Of a DNA stretch of 64,000 bases, positions 16,654 through 25,076 are shown in pieces. Origin of the DNA: JBBQWR01 sp038210495 (GTDB taxonomy: Bacteria > Planctomycetota > Planctomycetia > Pirellulales > DATAWG01). A program made the translations under genes and the position numbers. How positions within the stretch are numbered: position 1 is the stretch's first letter; every line of letters begins with the position of its first letter. The stretch spans positions 1 through 64,000 of the forward strand of contig JBBQWR010000010.1 of NCBI GenBank assembly GCA_038210495.1. The letters run 5' to 3'. The notes below the pieces were generated by a model. It was not told the origin of the DNA and made no database searches. It was given only the letters and a program-made list of their open reading frames with translations.

Positions 16654-17577
16654 TCAAGCCATCTGATCCAAAAAGCTGTCGATCGTCGCCGCGCGAGATT
16701 GTGTCGGCGTCGGAGGAGGTTCCCAGGCTTGGTCGCGCGATTGCTTCGTGCCGTCGGCGATTAGGGCGCGATGGTAAACGGCGCACAGCAAGGTGTCGAG
16801 ATTCGTGTCGACCGGCAGTTTGAATTGAATCCTTAGCAATTTGCCCAGCGGCTCGGCGATCACGGCCCGCCGCCCGGGCGAAAATCTCGCTCGCCGCGCG
16901 ACATACACCGACAACGCCCGAACGAGCGTGCGGGAGGGCGTGAAGTTCACGGGGATCTCATCCGCCAAGCGTATCGCGGCTTGTTCGTTGACCCGGAGCA
17001 CGCCATACGTCTGCTGGTTTTCGTCGACGACGACCATCGTGCCGCAGGCCAGATCGCCCAGCCGTTGGAACCGCGGATTGCAAGCTGGCGCCAACAAGCC
17101 AAATTGAAATAACGCGATCGTTTGCGTGTCGGGAAAGATCGCCATGACAAGTCGAGCGCCGTCCTCGGAGAGCAGCGCCAAAAGCGGCACGGCCGGCAAG
17201 GCGTCGACGACGCGTAGCACGTTGCGAGCTACGGCCTGCAGGCCGCTGATCGGCTGACCGTCGACGGTCACGACGCGGATCCCCATTGCCTTCTTGCCGA
17301 TCGTCTGCCCATTCCAAAACGTCTCCAGCAGCCCGCCGTAGAACCACAGCAGTCCAAACCAAAGATAATTACGGGCGCTCAAAGCACTGAGAAACGCGAT
17401 CCGATACATGGCCGCCACGACAAACAACGTGGCGAACATAATCCCAAACAGAACCAGCCAATCGATCAGCAAGGCGGGCCCCCGGCGAAACGGGCCGGCC
17501 ACCCGATATTTGAACGCGATGTTCTCGGGCGTGACGATCTGGATCCGCGTATCGAGTTGAAGGATTTCAGCGGCCAC
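16654..17577 (-). CDS. RDD family membrane protein
   Basis: About 307 residues from the GTG at 17577 (VAAEILQLDTRIQIVTPENI). The start is uncertain because the frame stays open to 17811, but the upstream residues look non-coding. The RDD domain has the family pattern: Arg near the start of a hydrophobic segment (AGPFRRGPALLIDWLVLFG, about 30-48), two Asp/Gly-rich later positions (NGQTIGKKAMGIRVVTVDG) and RLGDLACGTMVV. RDD proteins are short membrane proteins, some implicated in ion or cofactor handling. The long cytoplasmic tail (from about 195) is unusual for the family. As the first gene of the operon it is linked to the MoxR/SpoIIM system. Confidence 0.85.
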   Translation of the reverse strand: MAAEILQLDTRIQIVTPENIAFKYRVAGPFRRGPALLIDWLVLFGIMFATLFVVAAMYRIAFLSALSARNYLWFGLLWFYGGLLETFWNGQTIGKKAMGIRVVTVDGQPISGLQAVARNVLRVVDALPAVPLLALLSEDGARLVMAIFPDTQTIALFQFGLLAPACNPRFQRLGDLACGTMVVVDENQQTYGVLRVNEQAAIRLADEIPVNFTPSRTLVRALSVYVARRARFSPGRRAVIAEPLGKLLRIQFKLPVDTNLDTLLCAVYHRALIADGTKQSRDQAWEPPPTPTQSRAATIDSFLDQMA

Positions 17578-17905
17578 GAGTGAGTCTGCCTGGCGAAGTA
17601 AGCGGCGTCGCGATGATTTGACGCCAGGAAAACCATCTCGCCGGTCGTCCCTGCGAGCGGTTCCATTATTCGCGGCCCCGCGACCGTCCGCAAGCACTCT
17701 CACCGAAGTGGGGCGACGACTCAAAAGGCGCCATTTATGGGATTCAGCCGCCGCGACGCAGCAAACTATTTTGTTGACCCGCCGATTGGCGGCAGTTACG
17801 ATCAGTCGCATTCATTCGACGCCGATCGAGGATCGGCGCCTTGCCACGGCGCCGGATATTGGCGCGGCTGCGAGATCGCGCGGGGCAAACAACGGAGAGC
17901 GTATC
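17578..17905. other. Divergent spacer between the RDD operon and PQQ genes
   Basis: This 328-bp region should hold promoters for both the MoxR operon (minus) and the PQQ pair (plus). No -10/-35 pair, operator or hairpin could be defended by eye. Frames stay open across it on both strands, but their translations resemble no family. Confidence 0.35.
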
Positions 17906-19510
17906 ATGGCTGTCATTGCGCAGCGGATGCTGGTTTTGTCGATTGTGTTTCTGGGGCTTGTGGCTCGGGCTGGGGAAAAACCGCCCGTCGCAAGCGTCTC
18001 CGGCGCGCCGCTCGGGTCGCCCAGCTTTCGCCCAACTCCGGAACAACCGGTCGGCTGGCGCGGCGATGGCTCGGGCCGTTACCCCGGCGCCAATCCTCCG
18101 CTGAACTGGGGGCGGAAGAATTCCGGCGGGGGGTATAGCACCAGCAGCATCATTTGGATGGCGCCGATGCCGAATATCGGTGTCTCCAGCCCGATTGTCG
18201 TCGGCGATAAAATCTTCGTCACGTCCGAAATCTCCGACCTGATTTGTTTCGACAAGAAGACGGGCCAAATACTCTGGATCCGGTCAAGCCCCGAGTTCGA
18301 GGGTTTGACGCCCGAACAGTTTAAAGCGGAGCCGGAGTATGGCAAGCTGCTGCCGCTGTCGCCGGAACTAGCGGCCGCAAATGCCGACGCTGTCACGGCG
18401 CTCAATGCCGAAATGACTAATTCCGCCGCGGCTCGTCATTCGGAGCCAGTGCTCAAGCGCAAGCGGGAGATCGAAAAGAAAATTCTTGCCGAAGAAATCG
18501 CGATCGACAAAAAAGCCTTCAGCCATAACTGGGCCCAAGCGGTCTTCGGATACTCCGGCCCGACTCCCACCAGCGATGGCAAGCACGTCTGCGCCTTCTT
18601 CACCACGGGCGTCACGGTTTGCTACGACCTGAACGGCAATCGCAAGTGGATCGCCCGCGGCAAGGGAGACGGCAGCGAGCACGGCAACTTCGCCAGCCCC
18701 CTGTTGGCCGGCAACCGCCTAGTCGTGTGGGCGAACGAACTCCGCGGCTACGACGTCGAGACAGGCAAACTGGTTTGGACCAATCCGGCAAAGGCCTTCA
18801 ACACGTACGGGTCGCTGTTTCGTCTACGATCTGGCGGAGAGTCGGTGGTCGGATTCCAATGGGGATTCTTCGCTCGCCTCCGCGATGGTCAGGCGATTTG
18901 GGATCAGGGTTTGTTCGGCGATGCGGTTACAACACCGATCGTCGAAGGAAACACTATCTTCGCCCGAGTCGGCTATCCAAAAAACAACGACGAGGCGCTC
19001 GGTTTCAAGGCCTTCCAAATTCCTCCGACCACCGATTCCGGTAAGCTCATATCTGGCTACGTCTTCAAGACGGACTGGGCGGACGACGAGTTGCCGATCG
19101 ACAAGAAAAAAAATCCCTTTGACCGCGGCTTCGTCGCGTCGCCCCTCTTGGTAAATGGTCTCCTCTATCAGGTCACGCAAGGTGGCGGTCTGCTAGTCAA
19201 CGACGCGACCAATGGCGAAGTCGTCTATCGCAAGGTGCTACCGCTCAAGCCCAAGACGGAATACTGGAATTGGGCGGGCTGCTCGGCGAGTCCGACCCTT
19301 GCCGGCAAATACATTTATGTGATGGACAACCAGGGAACGATGCTCGTGATCCAGCCGGGGCGGCAATACAAAGAGCTCGCCCGCAACGTGCTTGAGGAAT
19401 CGCGCGAAGGGGCCAAGGAGCAGGCCCAAACGTTGGCCTCGCCGGTGTTCGAGGGCAATCGAATGTACTACCGCTCACCCGGTTTTCTGTATTGCATTGG
19501 CGAAAGGTAA
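17906..19510 (+). CDS. Exported PQQ-type beta-propeller repeat protein
   Basis: About 534 residues from the ATG at 17906. A signal peptide (MAVIAQRMLVLSIVFLGLVA, cleaved near ARAG) is followed by SFRPTPEQPVGWRGDGSGRY and then PQQ-like propeller repeats of the form GKIFVTSEISDLICFDKKTG, with several later blades (e.g. VWANELRGYDVETGKLVW). A helical insertion (about 130-185, KRKREIEKKILAEEIA) interrupts the blades. Such proteins are common in planctomycetes and usually non-catalytic or of unknown function. A paralogue with the same N-terminal signature starts 4 bp downstream. Confidence 0.85.
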   Translation: MAVIAQRMLVLSIVFLGLVARAGEKPPVASVSGAPLGSPSFRPTPEQPVGWRGDGSGRYPGANPPLNWGRKNSGGGYSTSSIIWMAPMPNIGVSSPIVVGDKIFVTSEISDLICFDKKTGQILWIRSSPEFEGLTPEQFKAEPEYGKLLPLSPELAAANADAVTALNAEMTNSAAARHSEPVLKRKREIEKKILAEEIAIDKKAFSHNWAQAVFGYSGPTPTSDGKHVCAFFTTGVTVCYDLNGNRKWIARGKGDGSEHGNFASPLLAGNRLVVWANELRGYDVETGKLVWTNPAKAFNTYGSLFRLRSGGESVVGFQWGFFARLRDGQAIWDQGLFGDAVTTPIVEGNTIFARVGYPKNNDEALGFKAFQIPPTTDSGKLISGYVFKTDWADDELPIDKKKNPFDRGFVASPLLVNGLLYQVTQGGGLLVNDATNGEVVYRKVLPLKPKTEYWNWAGCSASPTLAGKYIYVMDNQGTMLVIQPGRQYKELARNVLEESREGAKEQAQTLASPVFEGNRMYYRSPGFLYCIGER

Positions 19511-19514
19511 TAAC

Positions 19515-20783
19515 GTGGGGTTTTTCGCTAACGTGTTGCGAGCCGCAGCCTATGCGTTATTCTTTTTGCCGGTCGCGGCCCTGCCGAGCGAAGCCGTTTC
19601 GACGCCGGCCCTTGGCTCAAAGGTGTTTCGTCCCACTCTTCAGCGGCCCTTTGGCTGGCGGGGCGACGGCAGCGGTCGGTATCCGGACGCGACTCCGGTA
19701 ACAGAGTGGTCGGCGACGAAAAATGTCCGCTGGAGCGCCGTTGTCGGCGCGAGCTACTCCTCGCCGATCTTGACCGACAAAGTAATCGTCGTCGCGTCGG
19801 AACCGAATCGATTGAGCTGCCTCGATAGGGCCGATGGCAAAGTGCGCTGGAATGTCGCCGTGACGCCCGCGCTGCTATCCAACGAAAAGAGCCGCGCCGC
19901 CGCGACCGCATACGAGCCTCCCAAAGACGGCTCGGGCATCGCCGCCGCCACCCCGATTACCGACGGTAAGAATGTGTACGGCGCCCTCGCCAATGGCATC
20001 GTGTTCGCCGTCGATTTGGACGGTCATTCGAAATGGTTCAGCTATATCGACGCCCCGCGAAACACAAGCTACGGCCGCAGCTCGTCGCCGATCATTGTCG
20101 CCGGGAAGCTGATCGTCAGCATGACCAACCTCTATGCCTTCGATCCGATCACGGGCAAGCAGCTTTGGGTGAACACCGATGCCCTGTCAAGCTATGGAAC
20201 CCCGACCGGTCTCAACGTGGGTGGCGTGGATGTCATCGTCACCCCCAAGGGAGATGTCGTTCGACTTTCCGACGGCAAATCGCTCAACGATAAGGTCGGA
20301 GCCGCACAGTACACCAGCCCGGTGGCCGACGGTGGAATCATTTACTTTGCCGAAGGCACGATCTCCGCCGTGCGACTCAATGCGGCATTCAAGGACAAGG
20401 AAGTCTGGAACGCCGAATGCGCCGAGGAAACTTTCGGCTCGCCATTGATCGATGGCGACACGTTGCTGCTCACCACCGCGGCCGGAGAATTATTCTCCTT
20501 CGATATCCATGCCAAGGGCTTAGTCGAACCGATCATCAACTCGCGGCATCTGTTGGATGACGACGACAGCAAAGGCCCGCGGGCCTACGCCAGCCTGACG
20601 CTCGCCGGAAAGTACATCTTTCTGACGACCAATCGCGGCGACGGGATCGTCATGGAAGCCACCCGCGAGGCGAAGCTGGTCAGCAAGAACACGCTCCCGC
20701 GCGGCAGCGGCGCCTCGCCGATCTTCTCCGGCGGCGACATGTTCCTCCGCGCCGGCGATCTCATCTATTGCATCGGCAAGTAG
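19515..20783 (+). CDS. Exported PQQ-type beta-propeller repeat protein, paralogue
   Basis: About 422 residues from the GTG at 19515, preceded by GAAAGG. A signal peptide (VGFFANVLRAAAYALFFLPV) is followed by FRPTLQRPFGWRGDGSGRYP, matching the neighbouring protein's signature. Several blades carry the typical (V/I)xSLDxxTGKxxW pattern, e.g. NRLSCLDRADGKVRWNV and NLYAFDPITGKQLWV. It lacks the long helical insertion of its neighbour. The spacing of 4 bp suggests joint translation and perhaps a joint function. No catalytic residues for quinoprotein dehydrogenases can be claimed. Confidence 0.85.
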   Translation: MGFFANVLRAAAYALFFLPVAALPSEAVSTPALGSKVFRPTLQRPFGWRGDGSGRYPDATPVTEWSATKNVRWSAVVGASYSSPILTDKVIVVASEPNRLSCLDRADGKVRWNVAVTPALLSNEKSRAAATAYEPPKDGSGIAAATPITDGKNVYGALANGIVFAVDLDGHSKWFSYIDAPRNTSYGRSSSPIIVAGKLIVSMTNLYAFDPITGKQLWVNTDALSSYGTPTGLNVGGVDVIVTPKGDVVRLSDGKSLNDKVGAAQYTSPVADGGIIYFAEGTISAVRLNAAFKDKEVWNAECAEETFGSPLIDGDTLLLTTAAGELFSFDIHAKGLVEPIINSRHLLDDDDSKGPRAYASLTLAGKYIFLTTNRGDGIVMEATREAKLVSKNTLPRGSGASPIFSGGDMFLRAGDLIYCIGK

Positions 20784-20799
20784 CCGTCGCTCTCGCCGC

Positions 20800-20880
20800 C
20801 TGCCATACTAACCCGAAGCGTCAGCGAGGATGGACGACTCCACTGCCTCGCTGACGCATCGGGTTAGTGTGATTCCTGAC
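20800..20880. repeat. ACTAACCCGAAGCG inverted repeat, copy 1
   Basis: Arms of 23 bp at 20807-20829 and 20846-20868 (ACTAACCCGAAGCGTCAG ... and its complement) differ at one position. The surrounding words CTGCCATACTAACCC and GTGATTC also occur at copy 2, so the unit appears to be about 80 bp. It lies upstream of the 206-residue gene. Confidence 0.85.
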
Positions 20881-21049
20881 TTTCCGAAAAGCCGGCGATT
20901 CGCACGGTTCCCGAGAGAATGAAGCGGCGCAGCTCGAATCGGAATCGAGCGGCGTCCCCATTCGCCGTCCGATAGCCCGGATATTTCGTTCATGTACAGT
21001 CCGAATCCTTATCGCTAATTCCCTACCTGTTCGAAAAAGGGAGTAACAG

Positions 21050-21670
21050 ATGAGCATCTACGCTGTCTTCATAGGCGGATACCAATCCTCTCAACCCGAC
21101 GTGGACATGTGGAAAGCTAGCGCGGCAAAACAGCGCGGCGACGTAGAGTTTGACGCATACGCCTACCCGGACATCAAGGGCGCCAGCGATTCAAGCGCCG
21201 TCAATGGTTTCAAGAAGCAGTTCGATGGGGTGACTAAATCGATCGCAGACTCCGGCGCTGATACGTTATTCATCGTCGGCCATTCGAGCGGCTGCGCGAT
21301 TGCGAACGAGCTGAACTCGCGTTTCAACGAGGTCAAGTCGCCTCTCAACGATCTGGACCCGAGTCTCGGCAAAGGGGACCGCAATCACATCACGCTGGTC
21401 GACCTCGACGGGTTTGCGGCCTCCGCCCGCCAAGCCAAGAAGTCAAGCGTTCAAATCTGGTCTGCCGTGGGAGCTGGCGGCAAGGGTGTATCCGTGAACT
21501 GGGCAGCGGAGCACCAAATTTTCACATCACCTAGCGCCACGCATGAGTGGTCGCTTCATTTTTCCCTGGTCAACAGCGCTGCGACCAACGCCATCACTAA
21601 GGATAATTACAGGACCCAGGGCTACGCCGGATGCATTGCCAACCTATGTTGGTTACCGAAAAAGTCATAG
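21050..21670 (+). CDS. Small alpha/beta-hydrolase-like protein, possible acquired gene
   Basis: A 206-residue protein with no signal peptide. The stretch TLFIVGHSSGCAIANEL contains a GHSSG nucleophile elbow (a G-x-S-x-G motif) after a hydrophobic strand, as in alpha/beta hydrolases. DLDGFAASARQ and a late His (AEHQIFTS or THEWSLHF) could supply the acid and His of a triad, but this is a guess. A strong Shine-Dalgarno (AAAGGGAG) precedes the ATG. Codon use looks less GC-rich than that of neighbours, and the gene is bracketed by two copies of the same palindromic element, which may indicate transfer. The substrate is unknown. Confidence 0.6.
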   Translation: MSIYAVFIGGYQSSQPDVDMWKASAAKQRGDVEFDAYAYPDIKGASDSSAVNGFKKQFDGVTKSIADSGADTLFIVGHSSGCAIANELNSRFNEVKSPLNDLDPSLGKGDRNHITLVDLDGFAASARQAKKSSVQIWSAVGAGGKGVSVNWAAEHQIFTSPSATHEWSLHFSLVNSAATNAITKDNYRTQGYAGCIANLCWLPKKS

Positions 21671-21702
21671 GCGCCATCGCGGATGCCAATAATCGAAGCA
21701 TT

Positions 21703-21785
21703 CTGCCATACTAACCCGAAGCGTCAGCGAGGATCGATGGCCCAGACGGCCTCGCTAACGCATCGCGTTAGAGTGATTCATTGAC
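21703..21785. repeat. ACTAACCCGAAGCG inverted repeat, copy 2
   Basis: The left arm 21710-21732 is identical to the left arm of copy 1; the right arm 21750-21771 (CCTCGCTAACGCATCGCG) has two or three changes. It ends in the same GTGATTC word, just before the GH172-like gene. Confidence 0.82.
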
Positions 21786-21803
21786 CTCACCGAAAGGGCA
21801 ACA

Positions 21804-23897
21804 ATGCGCAGGGTTCCCGTATTCTTCAATCTGGCAGTAGCTTTTGGCCTCCTGTCGATTCCATGGATGCCAACCGGCGCGGTGCATGCCGCGGAGCCGA
21901 TAACGCTTCAGTCACTGCTGGCCCAAATGATCGATCGCGACGTGGTCGCTCGGTTGCCCGAGCCGGCGTTCTCGCTCAAACAGGCCAGCAGCCACGATCA
22001 GCGGAAGAACGATCCGGGCGATCCGGCAACGTGGCATTCCAACAACGATTTCGGCCAGTTTCTGCATACGGAAACTCACGACGGCCGCCGCGAATGGGTC
22101 ATCATGGAGGCCGACGGCCCCGGCGCCGTCGTCCGGTTCTGGACGCCCCTCTTGGCGGATAAAGACAAGCAGGTCATTCGATTTTATTTCGATGGCTCCG
22201 CGACGCCGGCGATCACGGCGAATTTCAACGCGTTGCTTAGCGGCCGCGGACTCGTGAAGCCGCCATTGGCTTTCACGGCTTGGAACGAGATGGACGTCAC
22301 CGATCAATTAAAGCCAGAATCCAAGCCGCGGCGTGGCGTGGCGGGGGATCTGTACCTGCCGATCCCATTCGCCAAGGGATGCAAAATCACGCTCGATTCG
22401 CTGCCGCTTTACTATGTGATCAACTACCGCGGCTACGAGCCGGGCACGGCGGTCAAGACGTTTTCGATGAGCGATTTCGACGCGGCGAAACCCGAATTGG
22501 CGCGGATTGCCCAGTCACTCGCGAATACGCGCAGCCACCTGGCGTTATCGCCGCACGTCAACAGCTTCACCGAGCACAAATCCATCGTCGCGGGCGAAAC
22601 CATCTCGATCGAACTGCCCCAGCGTGCGGCATCGATTCGTGAGCTGTACGTCGCGATCGATCCCAAAGACGCGCCCCAGGCTATGCGTGATTTGGTGCTC
22701 GAAGCCACGTTCGACGATGTGCCCTGCATCTGGTGCCCGCTCGCCGAGTTTTTTGGCGCCGGCGTGCGGATTAGCGCCGTGCAAGATTGGTGGCGAACGG
22801 TGCAAGCAGACGGCGCCCTCGCCTCGCGATGGGTGATGCCCTACGAGCGATCGGCCCGCGTCACGCTGAAGAATGTCGGCAAGAAATCGCTGGCTGTCAG
22901 CCTCACGGCGAACATCGGATTTTGGAAATGGGACGAGCGCTCGCTGCATTTTCACGCCAACTGGCGGGGCCAATTCGAGATGCCCACGCGGCCAATCAGC
23001 GATTGGAACTACATCGATATCCAGGGCCAAGGACGCTACGTCGGCGATACGCTCACCGTGTTTAGCCCGGTGAAGGATTGGTACGGCGAAGGGGACGAAC
23101 GCATCTACTACGACGGCGCCACGTTTCCGGCCCACATCGGCACGGGCACCGAGGATTATTATGGCTACGCCTGGGGCATGGCCGGGTTTTTCAATTCGCC
23201 GTTCATTTCGATGCCCAAGCGCGACGGCCTCGGCCAAGACTGGAAGGGCTACACGACCACCTCACGGATTCGCTTGCTCGACAACATCCCGTTCCGCTCA
23301 TCGCTAAAACACGATATGGAAAATTGGAATTGGGCCGATACCAAGGTCGACTACGCGGTCGGAACCTTTTGGTACGCGCGCCCCGGCGCCAAGCACAATC
23401 GCCAGCCTCAGCCGCAAGAAGCCGCCAAAGAGATTCGCCAGCCGCCCGATTCGTACCACCTCGCGGGCGCCGTCGAATGCGAGTCGATGGCCATCGTCGC
23501 CAAATCGGACAACCTTCAAACAGAAATTCAGACGGGCGGCCTGCACGGCGGCCAATGGAGCGGCGAGCAGCAACTGTTCGTAAGAGCGACGAAACCCGGG
23601 GACTTCGTCGAACTGCAACTCCCCGTCGGCGACGATCAGCCACGCCGCGTGACACTTCATGCCACGAAGGCGCCGGACTACGGTATTTTACGCTTCTCGC
23701 TTAATGGCCAGAAGGTCGGCGACGACTTCGACGGCTACCACGGCGAAGCGGTCGCCAGCGGCCCGATTGTCTTGGGCACAGTAGAACCAAAAGACGGCAA
23801 GTTCCTACTCCGCGTGGAAGTCATCGGCGCCAATTCAGCCGCCAGCGGCGCGAAATACTTTTTCGGGCTGGATTGCGTCAAGCTCGACAAGCCGTGA
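21804..23897 (+). CDS. Exported DUF2961 / GH172-like protein
   Basis: A 697-residue secreted protein with a signal peptide (residues 1-30, ending HAAE). The DUF2961 core is recognisable from GPGAVVRFWTP, IRFYFDGSATPAI and GDERIYYDGATFPAHIGTGT followed by EDYYGYAWG, matching the family now placed in glycoside hydrolase family 172. Known GH172 members include difructose-anhydride synthase/hydrolase and D-arabinan-degrading enzymes. A C-terminal beta domain of about 180 residues (from 530) follows and may bind carbohydrate. The substrate here is not known. It faces the convergent agmatine deiminase gene with only 5 bp between stops. Confidence 0.85.
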   Translation: MRRVPVFFNLAVAFGLLSIPWMPTGAVHAAEPITLQSLLAQMIDRDVVARLPEPAFSLKQASSHDQRKNDPGDPATWHSNNDFGQFLHTETHDGRREWVIMEADGPGAVVRFWTPLLADKDKQVIRFYFDGSATPAITANFNALLSGRGLVKPPLAFTAWNEMDVTDQLKPESKPRRGVAGDLYLPIPFAKGCKITLDSLPLYYVINYRGYEPGTAVKTFSMSDFDAAKPELARIAQSLANTRSHLALSPHVNSFTEHKSIVAGETISIELPQRAASIRELYVAIDPKDAPQAMRDLVLEATFDDVPCIWCPLAEFFGAGVRISAVQDWWRTVQADGALASRWVMPYERSARVTLKNVGKKSLAVSLTANIGFWKWDERSLHFHANWRGQFEMPTRPISDWNYIDIQGQGRYVGDTLTVFSPVKDWYGEGDERIYYDGATFPAHIGTGTEDYYGYAWGMAGFFNSPFISMPKRDGLGQDWKGYTTTSRIRLLDNIPFRSSLKHDMENWNWADTKVDYAVGTFWYARPGAKHNRQPQPQEAAKEIRQPPDSYHLAGAVECESMAIVAKSDNLQTEIQTGGLHGGQWSGEQQLFVRATKPGDFVELQLPVGDDQPRRVTLHATKAPDYGILRFSLNGQKVGDDFDGYHGEAVASGPIVLGTVEPKDGKFLLRVEVIGANSAASGAKYFFGLDCVKLDKP

Positions 23898-23902
23898 GAA
23901 GG

Positions 23903-24967
23903 TCAGAGGTCGTGAGGCGCTGGCTGCTGCTGCGTGATGCAGTGGAAAGCGCCGCGGCCTAGCACGAGATCGCGGGCCGGCAAGCCGCAAACTTGCCGAT
24001 CGGGGAAGAGACCGGCGAGAATATCGATTGCGCGTCGGTCGGCTGGATCGTCGAACTGCGGCACGACTACCAAGCCGTTGGCGATGTAGAAATTGCAGTA
24101 GCTGGCCGGCAGTCGCTGGCCGTTGTGGGAGATCGGCCCCGGCAGCGGCAGAGGAATGATTTCCAGAGGAACCCCGTCAGTGTCTCGAAATGTCCGCAGG
24201 CGGTCGAGATTATCCATGAGCGCGGCGTAATTCACATCTTGCGGATCGTCTTCGATCGTGGCGACGACGGTTCGTCGCCCGACGAATCGAGCTAACTCAT
24301 CGACATGCCCGTCGGTATCATCTCCCACGATTCCGGATCCGAGCCACAGCACTTTGCGAACCGCCAGATAATCCATCAAGTAGCGTTCGATCTCGCCGCG
24401 CGAAAGTCCCGGATTGCGATTGGGATTCAGCAGACACTGCTCCGACGTGAGCAGCGTCCCTTGTCCGTCCACGTCGATAGCGCCTCCTTCCAAGATGATC
24501 CTCGGCTCGAAGCATTGCTGCCCGATCATCGCGGCGATTTTTCCGGGAATCGCGTCGTCGTGGTCGCAAGGCAGATACTTCCCGCCGTAGGCGTTGTAGC
24601 CCCAGTTGACCAGCGCCGCCGGCGCATTCGTAGGTCCAACCAAAAATGTCGGCCCCGAGTCGCGAATCCAAACGTCGTTGGTCGGCACGTTGTGAATCGT
24701 AATGTTAGCCGCGCCGTGCAAAAGACGCATCGCTTCAGCGCGCGGCGGGCCGCTAGCCAGAATATGCACAGGCTCAAACTCGGCGATCGTCCGCGCAAGT
24801 TGGACATACACAAGCGGGATCGGTTCGAACTTGCCGGGCCACGTCGCCAATCGGTGCGGCCATGAGAGCCATGTCGCGGTATGCGGTTCCCATTCCGCCG
24901 GCATGCGATAGCCGAGCGCCAGGGGCGTTTCGTTCAGTAGCTGCACTTGATTACTTTGACCAATCAT
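23903..24967 (-). CDS. aguA: Agmatine deiminase
   Basis: A 354-residue peptidylarginine-deiminase-fold enzyme that converts agmatine to N-carbamoylputrescine and ammonia. Signatures in order: MPAEWEPHTATWLSWPH, NDVWIRDSGPTF, NWGYNAYGGKY, ILEGGAIDVDG, DDTDGHVDELARF and GRGAFHCITQQQP, which contains the catalytic Cys (about 343). It lies downstream of N-carbamoylputrescine amidase, so the two encode successive steps to putrescine. No arginine decarboxylase was found in the window. A short palindromic element separates the two genes. Confidence 0.95.
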   Translation of the reverse strand: MIGQSNQVQLLNETPLALGYRMPAEWEPHTATWLSWPHRLATWPGKFEPIPLVYVQLARTIAEFEPVHILASGPPRAEAMRLLHGAANITIHNVPTNDVWIRDSGPTFLVGPTNAPAALVNWGYNAYGGKYLPCDHDDAIPGKIAAMIGQQCFEPRIILEGGAIDVDGQGTLLTSEQCLLNPNRNPGLSRGEIERYLMDYLAVRKVLWLGSGIVGDDTDGHVDELARFVGRRTVVATIEDDPQDVNYAALMDNLDRLRTFRDTDGVPLEIIPLPLPGPISHNGQRLPASYCNFYIANGLVVVPQFDDPADRRAIDILAGLFPDRQVCGLPARDLVLGRGAFHCITQQQPAPHDL

Positions 24968-25012
24968 TGATGAACGGCATTGTTTTGGAGGCTCTTATAG
25001 CACCGCTTGGAG

Positions 25013-25067
25013 AAGGGGACAGTCCCCAGTTTTGCTCCGAAGACTCCGCAAAATGGGGACAGTCCCC
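25013..25067. repeat. GGGGACAGTCCCC inverted repeat
   Basis: The left arm AAGGGGACAGTCCCCAG (25013) continues TTTTGC; the right arm GCAAAATGGGGACAGTCCCC (25048-25067) is nearly its reverse complement. The GGGGACAGTCCCC word is itself close to palindromic. It lies between the two minus-strand polyamine genes and could act as an mRNA hairpin. Confidence 0.7.
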
Positions 25068-25076
25068 GGCGGCCCG

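Noticed and set aside
21050..21670. Assigning the 206-residue protein to a specific lipase or esterase family
   Set aside because: Only the GHSSG elbow is clear; the acid and His of the triad cannot be placed with confidence.
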